From contig CAVIJT010000004.1 of NCBI GenBank assembly GCA_963643465.1, forward strand, positions 62,001 through 126,000: a DNA stretch of 64,000 nucleotides, written 5' to 3'. A program made the position numbers and the translations under genes. This document shows, piece by piece, positions 8,936-17,879 of this stretch (positions are counted from its first letter, which is position 1; the number at the start of each line of letters is the position of its first letter). The DNA comes from CAG-411 sp963643465 (GTDB taxonomy: Bacteria; Bacillota; Clostridia; Lachnospirales; Lachnospiraceae). The notes beneath the pieces were generated by a model that was not told the DNA's origin, did no database searches, and saw only the letters and a program-made list of their open reading frames with translations.

Positions 8936-9535
8936 GTGCAATTATTGGAGATATCCATGGCTGTGGCAGCAGCTATTGTGGTCATGATTGCTCATGAGTT
9001 GCCAAAAGCAGTTTTATTTTTAGCAACAACAAAAGCAGCAGATCGAAAGAGAATAGCAAAACATGCCTGTGTACTCTATCATTATATAGATCCCATTGGA
9101 TTGGTGTTATCGGTAGTGTCCTATGCCGGTTTTTCAAAGCCCTTGATGTTGCGTGTGCGATCTCAGAAAAAGAATTTTGCCATGGGAGTCATCGGTTTGA
9201 TAATGTTGGTATTTATATTTGTAACAGCGGTGAGTTATTTAAAAATACACTATCAGATGCAACAGTTGGACATTACAGTAGTTGGAGCAACAAAAATTGC
9301 AGAACAATTGTTTTTTATATATTTAGCGGTGCTTAGCGGGAGTATGTTTTTGGTGAATTTATTTCCAGTATCCGTATTTGATATGGGATTATTGATTGCA
9401 GGAGTATCAGCACGTAATTATTTAAATATTATTAAGAATGATACTTTTGTAAAAGGAATATTGATTTTTGCTATTGCCATTGGCATGATACGCTTTTTTT
9501 CCTTTGAAGCTGTAAATATGTTATTGGCATTATAG
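8936..9535 (+). CDS. M50 (site-2 protease) family-like membrane protein, catalytic motif lost
   Basis: A ~199-residue protein with about five membrane spans. The first span holds AHELPKAV, which lines up with the HExxH zinc motif of M50 proteases but has Lys in place of the second His. A later NLFPVSVFDMG segment lines up with the NxxPxxxxDG motif, with the final glycine shifted. Genes for small M50-like proteins commonly precede scpA in Firmicutes, which supports the family call. With two of three zinc ligands in doubt it is probably not a protease. GGGGGA lies six bases before the GTG at 8936 but directly abuts the ATG at 8930, so the GTG is preferred. Confidence 0.6.
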   Translation: MQLLEISMAVAAAIVVMIAHELPKAVLFLATTKAADRKRIAKHACVLYHYIDPIGLVLSVVSYAGFSKPLMLRVRSQKKNFAMGVIGLIMLVFIFVTAVSYLKIHYQMQQLDITVVGATKIAEQLFFIYLAVLSGSMFLVNLFPVSVFDMGLLIAGVSARNYLNIIKNDTFVKGILIFAIAIGMIRFFSFEAVNMLLAL

Positions 9536-9551
9536 TGTACAGGAGGAAGAC

Positions 9552-10319
9552 ATGGGAATACCAGTTAAACTAGAAGTGTTTGAGGGTCCGTTAGATTTAC
9601 TGCTCTTTTTGATTGATAAGAATAAGATAGATATTTATGACATTCCAATTGTGCTTATTACAGAACAATATATGGAGTATATTCAAAATATGCAAACAAA
9701 AGACATGGATGTTATGAGTGAGTTTTTAGTAATGGCTGCTACATTGGTAAAAATTAAATCAAAGATGCTTCTTCCAAAGGATGAGACGAAAGAAGAAGAA
9801 CAGGATCCAAGACAGGAACTGGTAGAGCGATTGTTGGAATATAAGATGTATAAGTATATGTCTTTGGCATTGAAAGACAGGCAGATTGATGCTGGAAAAG
9901 TGGTATATAAAGAACCAACTATTCCGGAGGAAATACAGAATTATACAGAAAAAGTAAATGTGGAAGAATTAATGGCAGACGTTACTTTGGCAAAATTGCA
10001 GAGTATTTTTCGTGCAGTGATGAAGCGTCAGGTGGAGAAGAAAGATCCAATTCGAAGCAGTTTTGGAAAGATAGAAAAAGAAGAAGTAACGTTGTCTGAT
10101 AGAATGATTTATATTCAAAAATATGCAAAAGAAAAAGGGCGTTTTTCTTTTCGGAATCTGTTGGAAGAGCAAAGTTCAAAAGTAGAAGTGATTGTTACTT
10201 TTTTAGGAATTTTGGAACTTATGAAAATTAGTGTAATTAAGGTAGAACAAGATGTTCTATTTGACGATATACAGATTGCATTTACAGGAAAAGAAGTGGA
10301 TTTGTCAGATTGGGAATAA
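9552..10319 (+). CDS. scpA: Segregation and condensation protein A
   Basis: The kleisin subunit of the SMC-ScpA-ScpB complex, which compacts and separates chromosomes. The 255-residue protein starts with the characteristic VKLEVFEGPLDLLLFLIDK motif and continues with the KDMDVMSEFLVMAATLV helix that contacts SMC. The C-terminal winged-helix segment (VIVTFLGILELMKI) is intact. AGGAGG precedes the ATG. Scpb follows 15 bases later, the standard arrangement, so the two are translated from one transcript. Confidence 0.97.
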   Translation: MGIPVKLEVFEGPLDLLLFLIDKNKIDIYDIPIVLITEQYMEYIQNMQTKDMDVMSEFLVMAATLVKIKSKMLLPKDETKEEEQDPRQELVERLLEYKMYKYMSLALKDRQIDAGKVVYKEPTIPEEIQNYTEKVNVEELMADVTLAKLQSIFRAVMKRQVEKKDPIRSSFGKIEKEEVTLSDRMIYIQKYAKEKGRFSFRNLLEEQSSKVEVIVTFLGILELMKISVIKVEQDVLFDDIQIAFTGKEVDLSDWE

Positions 10320-10334
10320 ACGGAGGCGCAGATT

Positions 10335-10910
10335 GTGGAAATTAAACGGTTAGAGGCAGTAATTGAGGCAGTATTATTTACAATGGGAGAAGCTGTGGAG
10401 CTTGAGAGGATTGCTGCGGTGATTGAACATGATGTAGATACCACCAGAAATATTATTCGAACTATGATGGATAAATATGAACAGGAGGATCGGGGAATCC
10501 AGATTATCGAATTGGATGGAGCTTTTCAAATGTGTACAAAGATAGAAACGTATGATTCGCTTGTACGAATTGCTCATATACCGAAAAAGCATATCTTAAC
10601 AGATGTGTTATTGGAAACGTTGTCTATTGTGGCATATAAACAACCAATCACAAAAGTAGAGATAGAGTCAATTCGAGGGGTGAAAAGTGATCATGCTGTA
10701 AATAAGCTGGTAGAATACCAGTTAGTGGAAGAAGTGGGAAGGTTAGATGCTCCGGGAAGACCAATTTTATTTGGGACATCAGAAGAATTTTTGAGAAGTT
10801 TTGGAATCGGTTCTTTGGATGAGCTTCCTGTTATGAATCAGGATAAGATGGAGAATTTTAAAGAGGAAGCAGAAGAAGAGGTGCAGTTGAGTTTGAATTT
10901 GGCACAGTAG
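10335..10910 (+). CDS. scpB: Segregation and condensation protein B
   Basis: Partner of ScpA in the bacterial condensin complex. It has 191 residues with two winged-helix domains; the hallmark TLSIVAYKQPITKVEIESIRG region (here around residues 97-117) and LVEEVGRLDAPGRP are present. The start is a GTG at 10335 preceded by GGAGG. The acidic C-terminal tail (after ~165) is ordinary for the family. Confidence 0.96.
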   Translation: MEIKRLEAVIEAVLFTMGEAVELERIAAVIEHDVDTTRNIIRTMMDKYEQEDRGIQIIELDGAFQMCTKIETYDSLVRIAHIPKKHILTDVLLETLSIVAYKQPITKVEIESIRGVKSDHAVNKLVEYQLVEEVGRLDAPGRPILFGTSEEFLRSFGIGSLDELPVMNQDKMENFKEEAEEEVQLSLNLAQ

Positions 10911-10966
10911 CCAAAAGAATAACGGTATAAGCAAGAATCGAAAGACATAAGATGGGGGATGTCGTT

Positions 10967-13042
10967 GTGGATAAAGATATTAGTCTAAAATGGAAAATGC
11001 CAGAGAAACCAGAGTGTTTTTTTGGAAGAGAGATGGAATTGAAAACCTTGGAACAATTTTTGGCTGGAGAGAATAAAACGGTATTTATCCAAGGGATTGG
11101 AGGAATTGGAAAGAGCGAATTAGCAGCAACTTATGCAATAGAACATAGAGCCGATTATGATGTGATTGTGTTCGCAAACTGTGTATCGGATATCCAATCT
11201 ATGATTGCAAGTGACGTGGAATTTCCACTGGACAATATGCGGAGAAATACATTTGATGAGTATTTTCTTGAGACAGAGGAAGAGTATTTTATTAGAAAAT
11301 TTGAAAGTATCAAAGAGGTTATTACAGAGAAAACGCTGTTGATTGTAGATAATTTTAATCAAAAAGAAGATAGTTATTTAGATGAGTTTTTAACATTGCC
11401 ATGCGACAAAATAATTACATCACGAAACGATTGGAGTTCAAAACGATATCCCATTTTAAAATTGTATGAGATTGCGGATGAACATGAGTTGGAAAAGATT
11501 TTCGAACATTATTATGTCCCAAAAGAAGAAGAGGTAAGAGAGCAAATTCATCAGATTATTCAAAAAGTTGGTGGACACACGCTGGCGATAGAATGGATTG
11601 CAAAGCAGTTAGCGGAACAGACAGTTACCCCTTCGGAGATGGTACAGATATTGGAAAAGCATCCCATTGATAGAGATTTAGAGGGGGCAAAAAAAGAGCA
11701 GGAATTATTTGATATGCTTTCTGGAATTTTCCGTGTGGATCAATTGGATGAGAAAGAAAAAGAAGTTCTTCGCTTATTGTGCTTTGTTCCTTATACAGGA
11801 ATTTCCAAAGAAGATATTGTAAAAAGGGGAAGAAAGGGGACTCATACAGCGGTTCTTAAATTGCTTCGCAGTAGTTGGTTAAAACAGGTGGAGTTGGATG
11901 TGGTAACACTTCATCCAGTTGTGGCAGAGACGGTGATAATGGAATTGAAACCGGATTGGGAGAATACAAAGTTATTTTTTGACAGTATTGCCTCAGAGTT
12001 AATGGATGATGATCTTCCTGTTAAACAAATTGATAATTTGTTGGTCATTGCCGAACGAGTATTTCGAACCATTGGAATGAAAGAGCCTGGGGCAGTGCCT
12101 ATGTTGTTGGGAGTCAGTCATGCTTTGCTAAAACGTTATCGAAAATATAGTGTTTCTTGTGATATGTTGCAGATTGCATACAAACTTCAAGGAAACATTG
12201 TGGAAAATATAAAAGTAAAAATTGCTCTTTGCAAAGAGAAAAATGCGTTGGATGTGGAGTATAGCAGTTTAAAAGAACAGCTTTTGGAGGCTACTTCAAA
12301 GAAAGCAAACATTTTGCATCAGATTGGGGATATCTACTATCTTTCTGGAAAGAATGATAAAGCCTTGGAATGCTATATGAAACTTAGCAGTAATCCTATG
12401 GTAGATATACACTGTGATATTGCTAAAGTATATGCAAAAGCAAACGAATATCGAAAAGCAGCAGAATATGTAGAAGCTGGAATTAAGATTAAACAGAGGA
12501 AGTATGGAGATAATGAACTTCCATTGGTAGAAAATTATTTGCTAATGGCGCGGATTTGTTCTAAAAATGGAAACAATCGTTTAGGACAGGAATGTGTGGC
12601 AGAAGCTAAGAGAATTGCTGATAGTCAAATGAATAAGGAAGAACAGAGCAATTTTTACTATAATCTTGCTGTGCTTTTGAAAGAGATAGGAAGAGTAGAA
12701 GAAGCATTGGGGTATGATCAAACATGTTTCGCACAAAGATGTAAATTGTATGGAGAAGAACATTTGGCAGTGGTATATTCCTATGCAGCTATGGCGGTGG
12801 ATTATTATCGTTTAGGAGATTATGTGAGTGCTTTGGAATGTTCGCTTCGAGAAATCAAAATTCGAAGGCGGCTACGTCGTGTGAAAAAAAGATTGTATAT
12901 GAGTGTATCTAGGTTAATTGGGTATGTAGAGGTTAGTAATTTGCCTGAAGATATGCAGGCGGATTTAAAAACATTTATGAGTGACTTTAACTGGATTATA
13001 AAAGAAAATCCACAGGAGGGACAAGAAATGTTACGCCAGTAA
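10967..13042 (+). CDS. STAND-type NTPase with tetratricopeptide repeats
   Basis: About 691 residues. The chain opens almost directly into an NB-ARC-like P-loop NTPase: FFGRE, Walker A GIGGIGKSE (~43-51), Walker B TLLIVDNF (~125) and sensor-type IITSRNDW (~150), followed by a winged-helix region (~260-330). The C-terminal half (~400-680) is a chain of TPR helices such as KALECYMKLS and EEALGYDQTC. No N-terminal effector (TIR, nuclease, protease, DNA-binding) is visible. Proteins of this shape act as ligand-controlled switches in regulation or defence; the role here is unknown. GGGGGAT seven bases before the GTG at 10967 favours that start over the ATG at 10952. It lies between scpB and rpsU in the same direction. 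Confidence 0.8.
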   Translation: MDKDISLKWKMPEKPECFFGREMELKTLEQFLAGENKTVFIQGIGGIGKSELAATYAIEHRADYDVIVFANCVSDIQSMIASDVEFPLDNMRRNTFDEYFLETEEEYFIRKFESIKEVITEKTLLIVDNFNQKEDSYLDEFLTLPCDKIITSRNDWSSKRYPILKLYEIADEHELEKIFEHYYVPKEEEVREQIHQIIQKVGGHTLAIEWIAKQLAEQTVTPSEMVQILEKHPIDRDLEGAKKEQELFDMLSGIFRVDQLDEKEKEVLRLLCFVPYTGISKEDIVKRGRKGTHTAVLKLLRSSWLKQVELDVVTLHPVVAETVIMELKPDWENTKLFFDSIASELMDDDLPVKQIDNLLVIAERVFRTIGMKEPGAVPMLLGVSHALLKRYRKYSVSCDMLQIAYKLQGNIVENIKVKIALCKEKNALDVEYSSLKEQLLEATSKKANILHQIGDIYYLSGKNDKALECYMKLSSNPMVDIHCDIAKVYAKANEYRKAAEYVEAGIKIKQRKYGDNELPLVENYLLMARICSKNGNNRLGQECVAEAKRIADSQMNKEEQSNFYYNLAVLLKEIGRVEEALGYDQTCFAQRCKLYGEEHLAVVYSYAAMAVDYYRLGDYVSALECSLREIKIRRRLRRVKKRLYMSVSRLIGYVEVSNLPEDMQADLKTFMSDFNWIIKENPQEGQEMLRQ

Positions 13043-13134
13043 GCAGTTGAAAACGTGTTTGGGAAGTGAAATAGACATTTTTTGTAATAGAAGAAATATT
13101 AAGGAAACCATACCGGAAAAAATTTCATTTACAC

Positions 13135-13162
13135 TTGACAGATTCAATTTTTCTGCTATAAT
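13135..13162 (+). promoter_or_regulatory. Sigma-A promoter for rpsU
   Basis: Perfect TTGACA (13135-13140) and TATAAT (13157-13162) with a 16-base spacer, 79 bases before the rpsU start. Confidence 0.85.
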
Positions 13163-13241
13163 CTTAATAGTGCTATTCAAAAAATACCCAAACAGTTGTA
13201 TAGGCACAATACACAACTGGAGGGAGGTTAGGTGTGAGGCT

Positions 13242-13415
13242 ATGTCAAATGTAATCGTAAAAGACAACGAGACTTTAGATAGTGCTTTACGCAGATTCAA
13301 AAGAAACTGTGCAAAGGCTGGAATTCAGCAGGAAATCCGTAAGAGAGAGCATTACGAAAAACCAAGCGTTAGACGTAAGAAGAAATCTGAAGCTGCTCGT
13401 AAACGTAAATTTTAA
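13242..13415 (+). CDS. rpsU: 30S ribosomal protein S21
   Basis: A 57-residue, very basic protein beginning MSNVIVKDNETLDSALRRF, the conserved N-terminus of S21, and ending in a Lys/Arg-rich tail. It binds the small ribosomal subunit near the anti-Shine-Dalgarno region. The start at 13242 is fixed by similarity; GGAGGGAGG and GTGAGG precede it. It has a consensus promoter and an intrinsic terminator just after the stop, so much of its transcript is probably monocistronic. Confidence 0.97.
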   Translation: MSNVIVKDNETLDSALRRFKRNCAKAGIQQEIRKREHYEKPSVRRKKKSEAARKRKF

Positions 13416-13434
13416 TGTATAGTAATTACTATTT

Positions 13435-13465
13435 TGCCCTTAATATTTTTATTAAGGGCATTTTT
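13435..13465 (+). terminator. Intrinsic terminator after rpsU
   Basis: TGCCCTTAAT at 13435-13444 pairs with ATTAAGGGCA at 13451-13460, followed by five T residues. Confidence 0.9.
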
Positions 13466-13514
13466 CATTGCTTTTTTTCATACAATATATAGCATCACGG
13501 CATGGAGGAACTGT

Positions 13515-13820
13515 ATGAAACGAAGAGTAAAAACAGGTGTGCAAAAAGTTGAAAGGGCAGTGCGGTTAGAACAACTGGCAGGACAGCTTGCACTATCTCA
13601 GGAAGTGTTGTCTGGTAGCATTCGGATAATGGTGTATGGGAAAAGCTGTATTCGGTTGGAAAATTATAAAGGAATACTGGACTATACAGATACGAAAATA
13701 AAAATATTATCAAATGATGGAAGAATTCAAATAGAAGGAAAACACCTGGAAATATCCTATTGTTCCGATGTTGAATTGTGTGTGATGGGAAATATTCGGC
13801 AGATTCAATATATGGAGTAG
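13515..13820 (+). CDS. yqfC: Sporulation protein YqfC (YabP/YqfC family)
   Basis: A 101-residue protein starting MKRRVKTGVQK with a beta-rich core (SIRIMVYGKSCIRLENYKG, then LSNDGRIQIEGKHL) typical of YabP/YqfC. Family members are made in the mother cell during sporulation; the molecular role is unknown. GGAGG at 13503-13507 before the ATG at 13515 sets the start, which removes 27 spurious residues from the longest frame. It is followed by yqfD after 8 bases, the conserved Firmicutes order. Confidence 0.88.
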   Translation: MKRRVKTGVQKVERAVRLEQLAGQLALSQEVLSGSIRIMVYGKSCIRLENYKGILDYTDTKIKILSNDGRIQIEGKHLEISYCSDVELCVMGNIRQIQYME

Positions 13821-13828
13821 GAGGAACT

Positions 13829-15079
13829 ATGGTAGAACGGTTTTTTCTGTGGTATTACGGGTATGTGTTAGTACAATTAGAGGGCGTTGCAAAGGAACGT
13901 TTTTTTAATTTGTGTAGAAGAGGAAACTATCATATTTGGAATGTACACATGGAGAAAGATACGTGTATTTGCTATATCGCTTTACCAGATTTTTGGGAGT
14001 TGGGTCATATTGTTAGAAAGACCCATGTAAGACCTGTTATTTTAAAAAGGAAAGGATTTCCTTTTTGGGTAGGGGGAGTTTGGAGGCAGAAGGGGTGTTT
14101 GCTTGGAGCAATCTCTGGAATTGTATTGATTTATGGGCTTAGTTTGTTTTTGTGGAATATTTCTTTTCAGGGACAGAGTTTATATACAGAAGAAATGTTG
14201 TTAAAGTATTTGCAATCCATTCATATAGAGACAGGAATGCGGCTTTCCAAAGTGGATTGTAAGAAAATAGAAGATAGTTTAAGAAAAAAATATCAAAATA
14301 TTGGCTGGGTATCCGCGGAATTAAATGGCACAAAATTATCTATATCCATTGTAGAAACGAAAATACCAGATTTGATACAAATGAAAGATGGTGGGTATCA
14401 TATTATTGCGCCGGAGGCTGGAGTTGTGACTGGTATTGTTACAAGATCAGGAACGCCTATGGTTAAAAAAGGGGATAAAGTAAAAGCAGGGGATGTGCTG
14501 ATTAGTGGTGTTATTTCTTATGTAAATGATAATGGAGAGGTTACAAAAAAAGAGGCAATTTGTGCAGATGGAGATGTAAAATTTCAAACAAAAAAGACAT
14601 ACTCCAATTCCTGTGTATTATTACATAAAGAAAAACAGTATACTTCTTTTGAAAAGAAAGTATATGAGTTGTGGATTTTTGGAAAAAAAATATACATAAC
14701 AAATCCATTTAAGGGTTTTAATAAAGGAAAAAAGTATGATATAATGGCTAACGTATGCAATGTTTCCATTAATAAATCTTTTTGTATGCCTATGTCATAT
14801 GGCACTACGGTGTATAAAGAATACGAAGAGATTGAGGAGACATATACAGAGGAAGAGGCAAAAGAATTTTTGCTGAAGCAATATGAACAGTATAAGAAAG
14901 AACTGATAGAGAATGAAAAAGAAGTAAAAGAAAAGGAAATCACGTTTCAGAAGAAAGGAAACTGTGTAGAAGTATCAGTACAGTTGACCATAGAGGAAGT
15001 TGTAAAAAAATATCAGAAAGTGCAGGATGAAGAATGGAGGCTGGAACAAGTCGATGAGTTTAATGGAGATAATGATTGA
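13829..15079 (+). CDS. yqfD: Sporulation protein YqfD
   Basis: A 416-residue protein with one membrane span (~residues 96-116, GIVLIYGLSLFLWN), a small POTRA-like segment after it (LRKKYQNIGWVSAELNG) and a large extracytoplasmic part, ending in a Glu/Lys-rich helix. This matches YqfD, required for efficient sporulation in Bacillus and placed between yqfC and phoH. GGAGGAACT before the ATG at 13829 sets the start. The C-terminus overlaps the phoH start by 26 bases, indicating coupled translation. Confidence 0.9.
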   Translation: MVERFFLWYYGYVLVQLEGVAKERFFNLCRRGNYHIWNVHMEKDTCICYIALPDFWELGHIVRKTHVRPVILKRKGFPFWVGGVWRQKGCLLGAISGIVLIYGLSLFLWNISFQGQSLYTEEMLLKYLQSIHIETGMRLSKVDCKKIEDSLRKKYQNIGWVSAELNGTKLSISIVETKIPDLIQMKDGGYHIIAPEAGVVTGIVTRSGTPMVKKGDKVKAGDVLISGVISYVNDNGEVTKKEAICADGDVKFQTKKTYSNSCVLLHKEKQYTSFEKKVYELWIFGKKIYITNPFKGFNKGKKYDIMANVCNVSINKSFCMPMSYGTTVYKEYEEIEETYTEEEAKEFLLKQYEQYKKELIENEKEVKEKEITFQKKGNCVEVSVQLTIEEVVKKYQKVQDEEWRLEQVDEFNGDND

Positions 15080-16067
15080 AGTTCCTGTAGAGCATGAGCA
15101 AAACGTTTGCGGGCAGTTAGATAAACATGTAAAAATGATAGAGAAAACGCTAAATGTAACCATCGTTGCTCGCAATGGACAGATTAAATTGATTGGGGCA
15201 GCAGATAGTGTTACAAAGGCAAAAAGCGTTTTTTTGAATCTGATGGAACTTTCTAAAAGAAATAATGTGATAACAGAGCAAAATGTAAGTTATGCACTAT
15301 CCCTTTGTATGGATGACCGTGACGGAGCAATTGTAGAAATCGATTCTGATTTGATTTGCCATACCATACAAGGAAAGCCGATTAAACCAAAAACCATTGG
15401 ACAAAAAAACTATATTGATCAAATTCGAAAAAAGATGATTGTGTTTGGAGTTGGTCCTGCCGGAACTGGTAAAACATATTTGGCGATGGCAATGGCAATT
15501 ACTGCATTTAAAAATGATGAAGTTAGTAAAATTATTATGACTCGACCAGCGATTGAAGCAGGAGAAAAACTTGGATTTTTGCCGGGAGATTTGCAAAGTA
15601 AGGTAGATCCATATTTGCGTCCATTGTATGATGCTCTGTATCAGATTATGGGAGCAGAGAGTTTTATGAAAAATATGGAAAAAGGACTGATTGAGGTAGC
15701 CCCTCTTGCTTATATGCGAGGACGGACACTGGATAATTCGTATATTATTTTGGATGAGGCACAGAATACAACACCAGCACAGATGAAAATGTTTTTAACA
15801 CGTATTGGTTTTGGATCCAAAGTAATTGTGACAGGAGACCTTACACAGAAGGATTTGCCAAAAGATACTAAATCTGGTTTGGAAGAAGCTATGAAAGTGC
15901 TGGGCAAAATTGACGATATCGGTTTTTGTCATCTTACCAGTCAGGATGTAGTCAGACATCCATTAGTACAAAAAATTGTAAAAGCGTATGATGATTATGA
16001 AGAGAAAAAGACCAGAAATAGGAAAGCGACGGTGAAAAAGACTGGCGATGGAAACAAGCGAAGATAA
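15054..16067 (+). CDS. PhoH family ATPase
   Basis: A ~337-residue protein with a short N-terminal KH-like region and the PhoH P-loop domain: Walker A GPAGTGKTY (~133), the GEKLGFLPGD motif, and Walker B YIILDEAQNT. PhoH proteins are cytoplasmic RNA-associated ATPases or helicases often found with ybeY, as here, and are linked to rRNA handling. GGAGG lies 13 bases before the ATG at 15054; ATGs at 15063 and 15072 are possible. It overlaps yqfD upstream and the HD-domain gene downstream (20 bases), so the block is one operon. Confidence 0.93.
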   Translation: MSLMEIMIEVPVEHEQNVCGQLDKHVKMIEKTLNVTIVARNGQIKLIGAADSVTKAKSVFLNLMELSKRNNVITEQNVSYALSLCMDDRDGAIVEIDSDLICHTIQGKPIKPKTIGQKNYIDQIRKKMIVFGVGPAGTGKTYLAMAMAITAFKNDEVSKIIMTRPAIEAGEKLGFLPGDLQSKVDPYLRPLYDALYQIMGAESFMKNMEKGLIEVAPLAYMRGRTLDNSYIILDEAQNTTPAQMKMFLTRIGFGSKVIVTGDLTQKDLPKDTKSGLEEAMKVLGKIDDIGFCHLTSQDVVRHPLVQKIVKAYDDYEEKKTRNRKATVKKTGDGNKRR

Positions 16068-17355
16068 AAGAAACAAGCAGCCCAAACGATTTGGAAATTG
16101 TTTTGGAATCACATTAGGTATTGTCACCTGCTTTTTTGTGTGGATTCTAGTGCATTATAACAAGATTACCATGCTGATGGCAGGCAAATTAGGATTTGTC
16201 AGTTTAATGTTGCTTGCGTTATTTATAACGGGTTTGCAGATTATGGAGAAAAAGAGCAGACAGAGTGGAAAAAAATGTTCTTATGGCATTATGTTTTCCG
16301 TTTGCTATGTATTTGCTTTTTTATGGATTGTGCTGGATCAATTTCATAATGTGTATGGATTTTGGATGATTGGTGGATGGATGTTATCCATTCTTTTAAA
16401 TACTTTTTTAGGGATGGTATTTCAAACATTATTTTGTTTGGCTCAGGCGTGGATTGGGCAGGATAACATATCGGAATTTTCATTATTGTTTTTAATAAGT
16501 GTGGGAATGTGCTTTTTAGTTCCGTATATGCGAAAAGTATCTAATATGGGATATGTAGTTCTTATTGGATTGATTTGTAATGGAATTTCCCTTGTATTAC
16601 GGGCAAATTTTCAGTGGGATCAAGTGCTTCGGTTAGAAACGGTCTGGTGGGAGTTATCTTGTTTTCTTGCATTGCTGGTAAGTGCATTTGGGGCATGGTT
16701 TCTTTTGGGAGTAACCAAGTATGGGAATCTATCTTTTGTAAAATCGGGAATACAGGAATTGTTTTCACAGGAGCAAGCACTTTGGGAAGAAGGAACCTAT
16801 GCAAAAGTAGGAGATTTGGCAGACAAGCATCAGAGTGTGGATGGACAGACCATAGACCGTTTACTGCACAGAGAGTATGCTTTGTTAAAACGATTACGGG
16901 AAAATTTACCGGAGGTATATGCACATAGTTTGCTGGTTGCAGGATTAGCAAAAGAGGCGGCAAAATGTGTAAATGCAGATGTAAAGATTTGCTATGCTGG
17001 TGGTTTGTATCACGAGATAGGAAAATTAGAGAGTAAAGATTATATTAATGCGGGAATATTATTGGCAAAGACCAATCAGTTTCCTCAGCCGTTGGTTTCG
17101 GTTATAGAGGAACATAATGTTCGAATGAAAGCTGCAACATCAAAAGAAGCAGCTATTGTTATGTTGGCTGATAGTGTGGTTTCTGTGTTGGAGCGTGTAG
17201 AAAAGGCAAAAAGTAAGGAACAGCAGAAAGAGATGGTAAAACGCATGTTTGTACTTCGGTTAGAGCAGGAAGCAATGGACAAATGCGGATTACAAGTTGC
17301 AGAACTTAGGAAGTTGTTGTGTCTTTTCCTTGATTGGTTGGAAAAGCGAACGTAA
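16048..17355 (+). CDS. PgpH-like membrane HD-domain protein, metal site altered
   Basis: A 435-residue protein: six to eight N-terminal membrane spans (~20-240), then a cytoplasmic HD-domain region (~290-415). Its position between phoH and ybeY is that of yqfF/pgpH, the 7TMR-HD phosphodiesterase that breaks down c-di-AMP. Unlike PgpH it lacks the large extracellular domain (PgpH is about 700 residues). The hallmark HD pair is His322-Glu323 (YHEIGK), the usual QHHG motif is EEHN, and the intervening ligand His is not evident. VYAHSLLVAGLA and LADS are retained. It may therefore have weak, different or no phosphodiesterase activity. Confidence 0.7.
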   Translation: METSEDKRNKQPKRFGNCFGITLGIVTCFFVWILVHYNKITMLMAGKLGFVSLMLLALFITGLQIMEKKSRQSGKKCSYGIMFSVCYVFAFLWIVLDQFHNVYGFWMIGGWMLSILLNTFLGMVFQTLFCLAQAWIGQDNISEFSLLFLISVGMCFLVPYMRKVSNMGYVVLIGLICNGISLVLRANFQWDQVLRLETVWWELSCFLALLVSAFGAWFLLGVTKYGNLSFVKSGIQELFSQEQALWEEGTYAKVGDLADKHQSVDGQTIDRLLHREYALLKRLRENLPEVYAHSLLVAGLAKEAAKCVNADVKICYAGGLYHEIGKLESKDYINAGILLAKTNQFPQPLVSVIEEHNVRMKAATSKEAAIVMLADSVVSVLERVEKAKSKEQQKEMVKRMFVLRLEQEAMDKCGLQVAELRKLLCLFLDWLEKRT

Positions 17356-17367
17356 GGAGGCAAAAGT

Positions 17368-17862
17368 ATGACAGTTCATTTTGAGTATGAAGCAGAGAGA
17401 CAGTTTTCTTTTGACTATCAAGCACTAATGCACCGTGTGATGGAACAGGTGTTAGAATATGAAGGATGTCCATATGAAGTGGAAATAAATGTAGTAATTA
17501 CAGATAACAACGAGATACAAAAAGTGAATAAGGAATATAGAGAAATCGATCGGGCTACGGATGTGTTATCTTTTCCTATGGTGGAATATGAAACACCGGG
17601 GGACTTTTCACAGGTGGAAGCGGATGAGATGTTATTTCATCCTGAGAGTGGAGAACTAATGCTTGGAGATATTATGATTTCTATCGATAAAGTATATGCC
17701 CAAGCAGAAGAATTTGGACATTCCGTGGAACGGGAATTAGGTTTTCTTACAGCACATAGCATGTTGCATTTATGTGGCTATGATCATATGGAAGAGGAAG
17801 AGCGACAGGTTATGGAGGAAAAACAGAGAAAAATAATGGACTTGGTTCAATTATATCGATAG
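17368..17862 (+). CDS. ybeY: Endoribonuclease YbeY
   Basis: A 164-residue zinc-dependent RNase involved in 16S rRNA 3'-end maturation and ribosome quality control. The zinc motif HSMLHLCGYDH (HxxxHxxxxxH) is complete, and NKEYREIDRATDVLSFPM matches the conserved central motif. AAGGAGG lies before the ATG, 12 bases after the HD gene stop. Directly downstream of phoH and the HD gene, as in most Firmicutes. Confidence 0.97.
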   Translation: MTVHFEYEAERQFSFDYQALMHRVMEQVLEYEGCPYEVEINVVITDNNEIQKVNKEYREIDRATDVLSFPMVEYETPGDFSQVEADEMLFHPESGELMLGDIMISIDKVYAQAEEFGHSVERELGFLTAHSMLHLCGYDHMEEEERQVMEEKQRKIMDLVQLYR

Positions 17863-17879
17863 AGTAAGAAGGAAAAAGC

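Noticed and set aside
10952..10966. ATG at 10952 as start of the STAND NTPase
   Set aside because: No ribosome binding site is found upstream, while GGGGGAT sits seven bases before the GTG at 10967.
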